DNA from: CAVYGM01 sp963768025
GTDB lineage: Bacteria > Bacteroidota > Bacteroidia > Cytophagales > Spirosomataceae
Length of the DNA: 64,000 nt
Reading direction: 5' to 3'
Assembly: GCA_963768025.1 (NCBI GenBank)
Contig: CAVYGM010000003.1
Location: forward strand, 124,001 to 188,000
Below, piece by piece: positions 27,514-36,818 of the stretch. A program made the position numbers and the translations under genes. The first letter of the stretch is position 1. The number at the start of each line of letters is the position of its first letter. The notes beneath the pieces were generated by a model. The model was not told where the DNA came from. It searched no databases and worked only from the letters and a program-made list of their open reading frames with translations.

Positions 27514-27895
27514 TCATACAATGGACTCTTCGATAAGCGTGACGTCGGCATCTCCCCAAAGCTCTTCCATATCATAATGCTTGCGGCGGTCTTTTTTGAA
27601 ACATGGAGCTACCACGTCTACATAGTCAATCAGGATCCACTCTCGGTTTGCTTTGCCTTCTTTTTGCCAGGGGTCTTTTTGAACTCTTGTATACTTCGTC
27701 TTCAACCGAATTGGCCAAAGCATCTATTTGGGTGTCGGAGTTACCCGAACAAATTACAAAAAAATCTGTTATTGAATTTTTTACTTTTCGAAGGTCAAGA
27801 ATGGCTATTTCCTGTCCTTTCTTTTCTGTCATCCCTTTCGCCACCAGCTGGGAGAGATCTTTTGAAGATAGTTCTTTATTTTTGCGTTGTTTCAT
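27514..27895 (-). pseudogene. rsfS: Ribosome silencing factor RsfS (one frameshift)
   Basis: The N-terminal 70 residues match RsfS/Iojap (ILDLRKVKNSITDFFVICSGNSDTQIDALA, read as separate blocks), and a second frame supplies the end: KEGKANREWILIDYVDVV, ELWGDADV. The frames join at an A/T homopolymer near 27680; removing one base gives SSKDPWQKEG, as in homologues. RsfS binds ribosomal protein L14 and blocks subunit joining during nutrient limitation. In Bacteroidota rsfS commonly precedes ftsH, as here, with a gap of 70 bases. The complete protein would be about 126 residues, normal for the family. Confidence 0.9.
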
Positions 27896-27975
27896 GCGTT
27901 TTAGTTACCTGTGATAGGGGTAGTACAGGCTGGCATGTTTCCCCTTTATTAAAAGTATAAAATAATTCAAAAAAA

Positions 27976-28739
27976 GTGTACGAACATCTTCTAATACCCT
28001 ATTTATTGGTAAAAAGGTTATATATCTGCCAACTTGTCATTCTACCAACGACATAGCGGCTGAATTAGTGCATAGCTCCAATCTTTCGGAAGGGGCCGTT
28101 GTCATTACTGACGAGCAGACCGCTGGCAGGGGACAGCGCGGTACGGTGTGGGTTACTTCGACGGGGCAAAACTTCACTTTTTCGCTCATTCTCAAACCCA
28201 TATTCCTACCCGTCAGCGATCAGTTTATGCTAAGCCAGGCCATAGCCCTGGGCATTCGACAGTACCTAGCTACTTACCTGGAAAATGTCTGGATAAAATG
28301 GCCTAATGACTTGTATGTCAATGATTTGAAAATAGGAGGAATATTAATTGAGAATTCCCTTTTAGGGGCGCAAATAGCCCAATCCATTGTTGGAATTGGC
28401 TTGAATATCAACCAATCAAACTTTGAGTCGGCGCGGGCTACCTCTTTACGGCTCCAGACAGGCCGCCTATTCGATCTTTCTGAGCAACTTCCTCTGCTAT
28501 TGTACTCCCTGGAAAGGGCCTATCTGCGGCTGCGAGGGGGCCAATTCGATGCGCTCCGGCGGGAGTATTTGGGTGGTTTGCTGGGGTACGGGAAAAAGCG
28601 GATGTTCAAAGCGGGGAAAACTCTTTTCGAGGGAATCGTGGTAGGGGTAGGGGCTACTGGAAAGCTTCAATTACTCCTACCTACTGGCACCCTTGAAGAG
28701 TATGATCTGAAAGAAATCGAATGGATTTGGGACAACTAG
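27976..28739 (+). pseudogene. birA: Biotin-[acetyl-CoA-carboxylase] ligase (one frameshift near the start)
   Basis: The protein is a short BirA without the N-terminal DNA-binding domain. The biotin and ATP site motifs are TDEQTAGRGQRGTVW, VWIKWPNDLYVNDLKIGGIL and VGIGLNIN. It adds biotin to the carboxyl carrier protein. The frame is open from 28068, but upstream codons still read FIGKKVIYLPTCHSTNDIAAEL, which belongs to the family. The only sensible start is GTG 27976 (VYEHL), joined by a one-base deletion near 27989 (then SNTLFIGKKV). So a second-frame start near 28068 would miss the conserved N-terminus. It is divergent from rsfS and its stop overlaps the stop of the next gene. Confidence 0.85.
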
Positions 28740-29071
28740 CGACCTGCCTGCCAGCCCAGGAAGGCCATAGACAGGGCACAGAGTCCGAGCCCGAGTGACT
28801 CCCGCGCGAGCTCGATATTTAGGCTGCGCATCTCCAAATCTCCAAAAAAAATGCCTTCAAATTCTGGGGGCCATTGTAATACTCCTCCAATGGCATATCC
28901 CAGGGCCATGACGTAAAATACCCACGACGGCCACAATTCCTTATAAGCCATATAGCAAGCCAAAGCCGCCGCTGAGTAAACCATAATCCAAATCTCCGGA
29001 TCGGGATCATTAAATTGGAAATAGGAGAATAGCAAAAACACTACTCCCAATAAAATGGCTATGAATTTCAT
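28736..29071 (-). CDS. TMEM220-like small membrane protein
   Basis: This is a protein of 111 residues with four hydrophobic segments: KFIAILLGVVFLLFSYFQF, MVYSAAALACYMAY, WVFYVMALGYAIGGVLQW and the last from LGLGLCALSMAFLGW. The motif QFNDPDPEIWI directly after TM1 is the mark of the TMEM220 family, whose function is unknown. I choose ATG 29071 because it places TM1 at the N-terminus; an upstream Met at 29098 adds nine residues. The stop shares bases with the convergent birA stop (CTAG at 28736-28739). Confidence 0.78.
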   Translation of the reverse strand: MKFIAILLGVVFLLFSYFQFNDPDPEIWIMVYSAAALACYMAYKELWPSWVFYVMALGYAIGGVLQWPPEFEGIFFGDLEMRSLNIELARESLGLGLCALSMAFLGWQAGR

Positions 29072-29331
29072 GGTTTCTAGGGAAAAGGTAAGGAACAATT
29101 TAAAAAAACGTTTTGTGGCAGTGGGATTCTGCTACGGTTTGCAAGTTAATGTTTCAATTGATTTTGCCCAACTCCGTTTTATTTTTACCAAAAAACCAGT
29201 GCCAATTCGGTGTTCTCCTAGTCGGGCCTTCATTAGATTCAAGTCTGGAATAAAGTGTAGGGTGGTAGGTTCAAACAGCCTTCGTCCCAAATGAGTTATT
29301 AGTACGATATCATCAACCAGAATCTCCGATC

Positions 29332-30075
29332 ATGAAACTTACCAACTTATTTCTCACGGCCTGCCTTCCCCTGGTGTTGGGGTGCTCGACGCCGTCGTCC
29401 TCCCAACAAAAGAAAACCGCCGAATCACAACCGGATGGTACCGTGTATGGGCAGAAATCCGCCTCTCCTGACGGGATTGGTAAAACCTACTTCGACCGGG
29501 AGATTGCCCATGTGATGGGCTTTGGGGGAGCGGGATGGCTGGAGCGCGACGAACGACAGGAAGAAGAGAATACGGCTTTGGCGATTAGTAAATTGCCGAT
29601 TACGCCCGCGAGTGTAGTGGCTGACATTGGAGCCGGCACGGGCTACTATACCTTTCGGATAGCATCAAAGGTACCACAGGGAAAAGTGTATGCCGTGGAT
29701 GTGCAGGATGAGTCTATTGACTTTATGAGAAACAAGGCAAAGGAGCTGGGGCTGAAAAACGTGGAAGTAGTCAAAGGAAGCGCTCAAACCCCCAACTTAC
29801 CGGAGAATTCGGTGGATCTGGCGATTATGGTGGATGTATACCACGAGTTGGAATACCCGTACGAAATGCTACAGGCCATTCGAAAATCGTTGAAATCTGA
29901 CGGCAAAATTCTGCTGCTGGAATACCGGGCCGAAGACCCGACTATTCCGATTAAAAGACTACACAAATTAAGCGTGGTTCAGGCTACGAAAGAGTTGCAA
30001 GCCAACGGATTCAAGCTGGTACAACGGGGTGATTTTCTGCCGATCCAGCATTTTTTGGTGTACGAGAAACAATGA
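29332..30075 (+). CDS. Lipoprotein with class I SAM-dependent methyltransferase domain
   Basis: This 247-residue protein starts with a signal and lipobox (FLTACLPLVLGC, Cys about residue 18). The remainder is a methyltransferase fold: motif I VVADIGAGTGYYTFRIA, VYAVDVQDESIDFM, the post-I region NVEVVKGSAQ, and VDLAIMVDVYHELEYP. It would use SAM, yet the lipobox places it outside the cytoplasm, where SAM is not expected. Such secreted methyltransferase-like proteins recur in Bacteroidota. Homologues may act on unknown substrates or have lost SAM-dependent catalysis. It is followed by a terminator and then a 34-bp palindrome. Confidence 0.85.
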   Translation: MKLTNLFLTACLPLVLGCSTPSSSQQKKTAESQPDGTVYGQKSASPDGIGKTYFDREIAHVMGFGGAGWLERDERQEEENTALAISKLPITPASVVADIGAGTGYYTFRIASKVPQGKVYAVDVQDESIDFMRNKAKELGLKNVEVVKGSAQTPNLPENSVDLAIMVDVYHELEYPYEMLQAIRKSLKSDGKILLLEYRAEDPTIPIKRLHKLSVVQATKELQANGFKLVQRGDFLPIQHFLVYEKQ

Positions 30076-30115
30076 TTTTAAGATGACCTGCTATTCTTTT
30101 ACTTTTACAATAAAA

Positions 30116-30147
30116 AAGCGGACGCTGGGGTTTCCCTGCGTCCGCTT
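30116..30147 (+). terminator. Hairpin terminator after the methyltransferase gene
   Basis: A perfect 10-bp stem, AAGCGGACGC at 30116-30125 with GCGTCCGCTT at 30138-30147, has a 12-base loop. It is preceded by A6 and followed by only a short T-rich stretch. Confidence 0.7.
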
Positions 30148-30156
30148 CTGTGTATA

Positions 30157-30190
30157 ACCTTCCCGAAAGTTTTAAAACTTTCGGGAAGGT
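30157..30190. repeat. 34-bp perfect palindrome, copy 1
   Basis: Two 17-base arms, ACCTTCCCGAAAGTTTT and its complement, meet without spacer at TTTT/AAAA. The copy lies 9 bases beyond the 3' end of the ThuA/PQQ dehydrogenase gene. A second copy at 39551-39584 differs at arm positions 2 and 4, and both differences are compensated in the other arm. It probably acts as a bidirectional terminator of the dehydrogenase gene. Confidence 0.92.
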
Positions 30191-30198
30191 AGGTCTGA

Positions 30199-33100
30199 TT
30201 ACATGGCACCGTTCATGAATTCCAGCGTACTGATCGAGTACAATGGCTTATTGTCAGCATTGGCATTCTTAAATACCAAATACAAATTGCGCTGGCGACG
30301 GTCGGCGGGTACCTGCAAGGGTATTTCCACTTCGCCCATGGTACCTTCGTTGATTTCTGCCGAGCCTAGCTTCGGACCCGTGGGAGAGTCAGCACGTACT
30401 TCCAGCGTTCCTCCCACGGTTCTTCCTTTGGCCACAGAAGCATTAACTTTTAATTTACTGATGCCCGTTAGATCTATGTTATCATAAACCACATAACCAC
30501 CATCCGTGCTGGCTACCACTATTTCGTTGCCCGCAGGAAGTTTAAACTTCATAAAACCTTTTCCAGATCGAAGCTGGCGCTGTCATTTTGGCCGGACGAA
30601 GAGCGATGCTCTGGGTACCGGTCAGGGGACCAATTACCCCATTGCCTTTGTCGGTGTAGCTGGCCGTGAATACGTAGGAGCCTTCCTTGGCCTTGGATTC
30701 GGCTACGTAGGTACCCGTGAGCGGCTCGCTTTTCACTTTCTTGTCGCTGGCGAGTGATAGTACATACCGCACCATATCTTCGGCTTCCTCCTGCTTCAGC
30801 TGTGGGTGGGCGGCCATGGCCTGCTCGCCCCATACGCCGCCACCGCCTTTGATTACCTTTTCAGCGAGCATTTTTAGAGCATTACGCTCCCTTTGGTATT
30901 TCTTGGCTACATCAATGTACGCGGGTCCAACCGACTTTTTATCTACACTGTGGCAGGCTTTGCAATCACTCAGTTCGATCAGCCGCTTCCCGGTAGCGAA
31001 GCCGGTACTGACCTGGTGCCCCTGGGCAATCATGGTTTTGTCAAAACCTTCCAGGTAATTTACTGTCAGCAATACTTCCCCGGCATCGACGCCCGTGGCG
31101 AGGGTACCATCTTCCTTGTCTTTCACTTTTACTTCGTACGCTATGGGTTTTTTATCCCAAAAGAAAGACTTATTGCCTTTCATGGCGATTTCCACTTCTG
31201 GTACTGCATTTCCTACTTTCAGCTGCACATCCGAAGTAGAAGAATTGCCCTTCGCATCCGTTACTTTCAGCGTAGCGGTGTATTCACCGGGTTTGGTATA
31301 AGTATAGGTCGGATTTGCCACCGTACTCTTGGGAACGCCTGGACCGAATGTCCACTCGTACTTAATGGCATCGTTGTCATAATCCAGGGAACCCTTGGAG
31401 GAGAAAGTCGCTTTAAGCGGGGCCGAGCCCACTGTTTTGTCAACGGCAGCCATGGCGACCGGGGTGCGGTTGCCAGCGTTGTAGGTAATGTGTGTCAGTC
31501 GGGCATCGTCGTTCTGGGCAAACCAGTTGCTGCCGTACTCGAGCATATACAGGGAGCCATCCTTGGCAAACTGCATGTCCATGGGATGGTTGAAGGTGGT
31601 CGAAGGCATGAATTTCTCCATGGAGATAAAATCGCCATTGGGGGCCATGGTCACGGGGTTTATCCAGCCGCGCATCCATTCGTAGGCGAATAACTTGCCA
31701 TTGTAGTAGCTGGGAAACTTCACCTGGCTGTCGGCATAGTCGTCGTAGTAATATACCGGACCAGCCATGGCATTACGGCCACCTTTGCCCACGATTTCCC
31801 CAAATTCAGGGGAATCGGCGTAGGGGTAGTAGATGAAGGCCTTTTGAGCGGGTGGGAGTTCCTTCAGGCCCGTGATCTGGGTAGAAGGGTTTATCGGCTT
31901 CGCGGGATCAAAGTAAGCACCGGACGTGCTATCCGCAAAATTATACAGGCGATAGGGTTTGTTGTCCCCAACAAAAAGGGGCCAGCCAAAGTACCCGGCC
32001 TTGCGGGCCTGATTTACCTCATCGTGTCCTCTTGGGCCACGTTTCGGATTGTCCTCGCCGGCATCGGGCCCTACTTCACCCCAATACAGGAAGCCTGTGC
32101 GCTGGTCTACGGCAATCCGGTAGGGGTTGCGGTTGCCCATCACGTAGATTTCGGGCCGTGCCCCTTCGGTACCTTTTGGAAACAGGTTTCCTTCGGGGAT
32201 GGTGTAAGAGCCATCGGTCTGGGGCTTGATACGCAGAATTTTACCGCGCAAGTCGTTGGTGTTGCTGGAAGAGTTCAGCGCGCTGAATTTCTCGCGTCCG
32301 GGGCGCAGGTCGCTGGGGGAGAAACCATTCGATTGGAAACGGATTGGTATTATCACCCGTTGACAGGTACAGGTTGCCTTGCTTGTCCCAGGCAATCGAG
32401 CCGCCGGTATGGCAGCAGTCGTCCTGGCCACCGATGCGGTTTTCGGCCACATTGAGCAGGAGTTGCTCGGTATCGAGCAGGAGCTTGTTGTTGGCATCGT
32501 CCCACTTCATGCGCACCAGACGGTTGTTTTTGTCGGGATCTACGGCCGAGTAGTAGAGGTACACCCAGTTATTATTCTTGAAATTAGGATCAATATTTAC
32601 GCCCAAAAGGCCATATTCCCGCTGAAAATAAACGGGTATGGTAGCGGCCAGTTCGGTAGTGCCGGTTTTGGGATTGTACAGCTTCACGGCTCCCTTCCTT
32701 TCGGTGAAGAGTACCTTGCCGTTGTCGAGTACGACCAATTCAGTGGGTTCGTCGAGGTTGTTTACCAGTACTTTGCGGATAAAACGGTTTTCCTCGGGTG
32801 GAGCCTGAGAGTAGGCTTTGGAGTAGTCCAGTTTGGGAGCCATAGCCCATTTCAACCCGTTGAGTAGGTGCTTGATGTACACGGGTTCGGCGAATGTTTC
32901 GTCGGTATGACCAAAATTGGTGTAAAACGCTTTGCCGCCGTCGTAGTCATGGTACCACGACATGGGGTGATTGTCGCCCATTTTGCCATCCTTGTAGCGT
33001 TTTCTCGTCAATCTTAACCAGGACGGTTACCTTGTCGTTGAAGTTTTTGAAGTCATAAAACTCATCCTTAACGGTCCACTTATCGGGAAAACCTTCCATG

Positions 33101-33594
33101 GACGGGTGGTTTTTATTCACCACATAGGCTTCGCCCGTCTGGACGTTGGGGTTGCCGGGGTGACTGGCAAACTGCGCTCCGGCTAGCTTGTTGTACCAGG
33201 ACCAGTCGTACTCGGTGTCGGTGGCAGCGTGGATTCCCACGTATCCGCCTCCTGACTGAATGTACCGCTCAAAGGCGATTTGCTGCTCGTCGTTCAGCAC
33301 GTCGCCGGTGGTGCTTAGAAATACCACCGCGCTGTATTTTTTCAGGTTAGCCTCGGTAAATACAGCCGCATTTTCGGTGGTATCAACGGCGAAGCTATTC
33401 TCTTTTCCAAGCTTCATTAACAGTGCTTTGCCTTTGGGAATAGAAGCGTGCCGGAATCCTGCTGTTTTGGAAAATACCAAAACTTTACTACCAGCAGGGG
33501 TAGTTTGAGCTTCGGCGAATCCTATCCCCAGCGTACAGCACAATGCCAAAACTGCCATTCCTTTCTGGAAGGATTTATTGAAGATTAAAGACAT
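30199..33594 (-). pseudogene. ThuA / PQQ-dependent sugar dehydrogenase / PKD / cytochrome c / carbohydrate-binding fusion (frameshifted)
   Basis: Read 5' to 3' on the minus strand, the encoded protein of about 1130 residues has a signal peptide (FQKGMAVLALCCTLGIGFAEA) and then a ThuA-like domain (VLVFSKTAGFRHASIPKG, GGGYVGIHAATDTEYDWSWY). A PQQ-dependent sugar dehydrogenase beta-propeller follows (REYGLLGVNIDPNF, GGQDDCCHTGGSIAWD, RNPYRIAVD, NHPMDMQFAKDGSLYMLEYG). A PKD domain (TYTKPGEYTATLKVTDAKG), a cytochrome c domain with CKACH, and a CBM6-like C-terminus complete it. The protein would oxidise a sugar in the periplasm and pass electrons to its own heme. At least four shifts are needed (near 33005, 32320, 30585 and 30550). 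The domain order and length match known Bacteroidota proteins, so errors are more likely than decay. Confidence 0.85.
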
Positions 33595-33812
33595 AGGTAA
33601 GGTTAGATTAGGTACTATATTTTATCAGAACAGTGCAATAAAGTTTCAAAGATAACGATCAAATCGTTAGAAAAAGGGTAAACTATCTGGTTTTTTAGTA
33701 CTTAGGTAGGAGAACTTGTCAATTAAAAACCCTGATTCAGCCCAAAGCAAGAGTAATTTTATTTCTCAGAATAGTACTCATTTTTAAGAAAGCACCCGCG
33801 AGCTGGTGCAGA

Positions 33813-33859
33813 TACCAAAAGGGGACGGCGCATCCTGTGTCCGCCGTCCCCTTTTGGTA
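33813..33859 (-). terminator. Long GC-rich hairpin terminator
   Basis: A perfect 18-bp stem (33813-33830 with 33842-33859) has an 11-base loop and A4/T4 stretches inside the arms. It lies 16 bases beyond the stop of the TIM-barrel isomerase gene and upstream of the dehydrogenase gene, so the two genes are likely separate transcripts. Confidence 0.85.
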
Positions 33860-33874
33860 GGTTGTAGATTCTGA

Positions 33875-34928
33875 TTAAAGTCCGAGTACCTTCCGGTTGA
33901 AGTCTTCGTCGGCACCCGTTCCGGCAAAATCATCAAAAGCCTTAGTTGTTACCTCAATGATATGATCGGAAATAAAGGGAGCTCCTTCGGCCGCGCCCTG
34001 TGCGGGCGATTTGATGCAGCATTCCCATTCCAGCACCGCCCAGCTATCGTAGTCGTACTGTGACAGTTTGGAGAAAATTCCCGAGAAATCTACCTGTCCG
34101 TCACCCAGGGAACGGAAACGACCAGCGCGGTCGGCCCAGCCCGCAAAGCCACTGTATACCCCCTGCCGTCCGGTAGGGTTGAATTCGGCGTCCTTGACGT
34201 GGAAAGCCTTGATGCGGTCGTGGTAGAGATCAATGAAGTGCCAGGTAGTCCAGCTGCTGCAGCACGAAGTGGCTGGGGTCATAGAGAATGTTGGCGCGCG
34301 TGTGGCCATCCACGGCATCGAGGAAACGCTCGAAGGTAGCACCGTCGAAGAGATCTTCGCCGGGATGCAGCTCGTAGCAAAGGTCAACTCCTGCTTCGTC
34401 GAATGCGTCCAGAATGGGCTTCCAGCGCTTGGCCAATTCGCCAAAAGCGGTTTCGACCAAACCCTGCGGGCGCTGAGGCCAGGGGTACATGTAGGGCCAC
34501 GCCAACGCTCCGGAAAAGGAAGCACAGGCCTTCAGGCCCAGGTTCTGGCTGGCCTTGGCGGCTAGTTTGAGTTGATCCACGGCCCATTCCGGCCGGGCTT
34601 TGGGGTTGTTGCGTACTTCGGGCGCGGCAAAGCCGTCGAACATGGCGTCGTAGGCCGGGTGCGACGCTACCAGTTGCCCCTGTAGGTGGGTTGACAGTTC
34701 GGTGACTTCGATGCCAATGTCTTTGAGTTTTCCCTTGTACTCATCACAATAGGTTTTTGATTCGGCTGCCTGTTTCAGATCAATGCAGCGGGCATCCCAG
34801 GTGGGGATCTGTATTCCCTTGTAGCCCAGATCGGCCATGTACTTGGCAATGGTGTCCAGCGAGTTAAACGGGGCTTCGTCGCCCATGAATTGAGCCAAGA
34901 ATATAGCGGGTCCTTTTATGGTTTTCAT
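33875..34928 (-). pseudogene. Sugar phosphate isomerase/epimerase, TIM-barrel (frameshifted)
   Basis: This is a protein of about 350 residues of the xylose-isomerase-like AP endonuclease 2 fold. It opens KTIKGPAIFLAQFMGDEAPF, with GYKGIQIPTWD, a CYELHPGEDLFDG strand carrying metal-binding Glu and His, NILYDPSHF, and HDRIKAFHVKDAEFNP. The end AFDDFAGTGADEDFNRKVLGL is typical of the Bacteroidota sugar-isomerase group. It would interconvert keto and aldo forms or epimers of sugars made by its neighbours. The frame is lost once, near 34236 (LDYLA to FIDLYHD). The start is ATG 34928. It lies in a run of sugar genes on the same strand. Confidence 0.85.
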
Positions 34929-34932
34929 GTTA

Positions 34933-35321
34933 TTAATTTTGAATGAGTGAATGATGATGATTGAGAGAATGAGTATATTGATTCTCTCTAAGTAGAGAGT
35001 ACTGTCGGGCTTTGGCAAGAATTTTTAGGATTTCGGTAGTTTCAGATTTTAGGGCAATAGAGCTTTTTCTCTTCCATGATTTCTGATTCTTCCAATAATT
35101 TCTAACCAGAATAAAGATTCGTCTGCTTCTTCGATCGTGACAGATAATTTGGCAAAAAATTCGGCTTTGCTTCTTGCCCGACATGCTGCCCGGTAATTGG
35201 CACCAGTCGATGATGCTGACCGTAGAAATTGCTTACCAATAATTCGGGCCTCTTCGGTGGTTGGTAGAGCCTGAAAAAGTTTTATGTGCCTCAACACCAA
35301 ATTTTTTGTCCTGAGCTTCAT
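34933..35321 (-). pseudogene. Four-helix-bundle (S23) protein, frameshifted
   Basis: The N-terminal part (LRHIKLFQALPTTEEARIIG, QFLRSASSTGANYRAACRA, RSKAEFFAKLSVTIEEADES) is the four-helix-bundle family first found in 23S rRNA intervening sequences. Helix 4 continues in two other frames as EESEIMEEKK and then KSETTEILKILAKARQYSLL, so two shifts lie near 35085 and 35055. The last residues read a low-complexity tail (HHHSLIQN) from GAATGA-type repeats. The family is common and unexplained; copies occur as single genes between unrelated operons. Here it sits inside the sugar locus, between an isomerase and an oxidoreductase, which suggests insertion. Confidence 0.75.
34941..34954. repeat. GAATGA-type inverted repeat, left arm
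   Basis: The 14-mer GAATGAGTGAATGA is the exact reverse complement of 35502-35515. The two arms flank the S23 gene (the left one within its 3' tail). Confidence 0.7.
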
Positions 35322-35501
35322 TGCATCAGCAAATTCAGACTTGGCCAGATACTCATTGTTGCTACTGTTCCTCTACCCACCAATCTTTATCCATATAAAA
35401 TTCGGAATATTTGGATCAAAAAAAATGGAGATAATATTAGGATAACCGTAATGTAAACATGAGGGATTGAATGACAGAGAGTGACTAAACAACCTATTCT
35501 C

Positions 35502-35525
35502 TCATTCACTCATTCACTCATTCAC
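35502..35525. repeat. TCATTC-type tandem repeat, right arm
   Basis: An 8-base unit CATTCACT is repeated almost three times from 35503 to 35525. Its first 14 bases (35502-35515) mirror 34941-34954 exactly, and ATTCTCTCA just to its left mirrors TGAGAGAAT near 34963. Confidence 0.75.
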
Positions 35526-35527
35526 AA

Positions 35528-36670
35528 TTAAATCTCCACCCACTTCTCACTGCGGGTGCTTTCCAGGATTTTCTCGCAGATCAGCAGCTCGCGGTAGCCG
35601 TCGGCGAAGGTTGGGAAAGTTGGATTTTCGGGTTGTTTTCCTGCTTCGATGGCGGCGTATACTTCCTTGAACATTTGCTTTGATGTATCGGGGAAGCCTT
35701 CGTTGTGGCCGCCGGGGAAGGAGATCACCGAACGCGCTTCTGGTGCACCAGCGATGGGTCACGCATGAGTATTTCATTGTAGCCGTCGCGGTTACCGATC
35801 CACATTTCATTGGGGCTTTCGGAGCACAAGTTGAATGTTTTCTTCGAACCGGAAATTTCCAGAGTCATGCGGTTTTTACGACCGGCCGAAACCTGCGAAA
35901 CCGTGATGACGCCCTTGTTGCCATTGTCGAAACGAAGCAGTACGTTGGCGTGATCTTCGGTATTGATGGGTACATCGGCGTAGTCTTCCGGCTGCAGCAT
36001 TTTGCCCGAATAGGTTTCTACGGGTTTCAGCGGCTTTTTCCGGGTTTTGTGAATGGTGTTGAAATCGGCCATAACAGCAACGGTTTTCAGGCCGGTGATG
36101 TATTCCAGAATATCCATCAGGTGAGAGCCGATGTCGGCAATCGCCCGCGAGTCGCCGGATTTGTCGGGTTCGAGACGCCAGTTGTAATCTGTTTCGTAGA
36201 ACAGCCAGTCCTGCAGGTAGGAACCGATGATCGAATACATTTCACCCAGTTCACCTTTTTCGCGCATCAACTTCATCTGACGGGCCAATGGGTAGTAGCG
36301 CAGGTTGAAATGTACAGCATTGACCAGACCGGTTTTCTCAGCGAGTTCTACCAGTTCTTCGGCTTCGGCCAGGTCTTTGGCCAGTGGTTTTTCACAAATA
36401 ACGTGTTTGCCGGCCACCAAAGCGGCTTTCGACTGCGAATAGTGCAGGAAGTTAGGTGTACAGATATGGATGCACTGAATATCATCCTGTTTCAGCAATT
36501 CATCGAAGGTATAGGAGCGTTCAATGCCAAGACCGTCGGCCTTTTCGGCGGCTAGTTCAGCCGTTACTTCGCAAAGCGCGGCTACTTCTACATTGGGCAA
36601 GGCGTCGCAAGGCTTCGATGTGGGCAGGTCCAATAAAACCGGTGCCAACAACACCAACTTTTATTTTTAT
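35528..36670 (-). pseudogene. Gfo/Idh/MocA family oxidoreductase 1 (frameshifted)
   Basis: The first codons read IKIKVGVVGTGFIGPAHIEA, a classic dinucleotide-binding GxGxxG, but the start codon is ATA rather than ATG at 36670. A one-base change near 36602 separates this from PNVEVAALCEVTAE. The core is normal: IHICTPNFLHYSQSKAAL, HVICEKPLAKDLAEAEEL with the EKP motif, and GDSRAIADIGSHLMDILEYI with the active-site Asp and His. The C-terminus continues in a third frame from 35728 (SFPGGHNEGFPDTSKQMFKE). These enzymes oxidise or reduce sugars with NAD(P). Both breaks look like single-base errors. Confidence 0.85.
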
Positions 36671-36707
36671 GTTATAAATTTGGAATGATATGAAAGATAG
36701 AATGAAG

Positions 36708-36818
36708 AATGATAGAATGTTAGAATGATAGGATTTTAGAATGAAGAATTTTAGAACTGACCTTCTTGAGGTTCATTCAAAATATTCTATCATTCACTCA
36801 TTCTAACATTCTATCATT
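36708..36818. repeat. 20-bp inverted repeat within GAATGA-rich spacer
   Basis: AATGATAGAATGTTAGAATG (36708-36727) is the exact reverse complement of 36799-36818. The 71-base interval holds more copies of TAGAATGA/TTCATTC. It lies between the two Gfo/Idh/MocA genes and could act as a hairpin terminator in the transcript. Confidence 0.8.

Noticed and set aside
29255..29290. GGTTCAAAC stretch resembling a tRNA T-arm
   Set aside because: No acceptor, D-arm or anticodon stem can be formed around it.
29055..29294. Plus-strand frame of 79 codons between the TMEM220-like and methyltransferase genes
   Set aside because: It starts antisense to TMEM220 and its sequence is basic and without any recognisable pattern.
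32241..33011. Separate ThuA and dehydrogenase genes instead of one fusion
   Set aside because: The segments join in order on the same strand with no intervening start or terminator, and total length matches the known fusion proteins.
35502..35525. Tandem CATTCACT copies considered as a CRISPR array
   Set aside because: The unit is 8 bases without unique spacers and is part of a simple-sequence inverted repeat.
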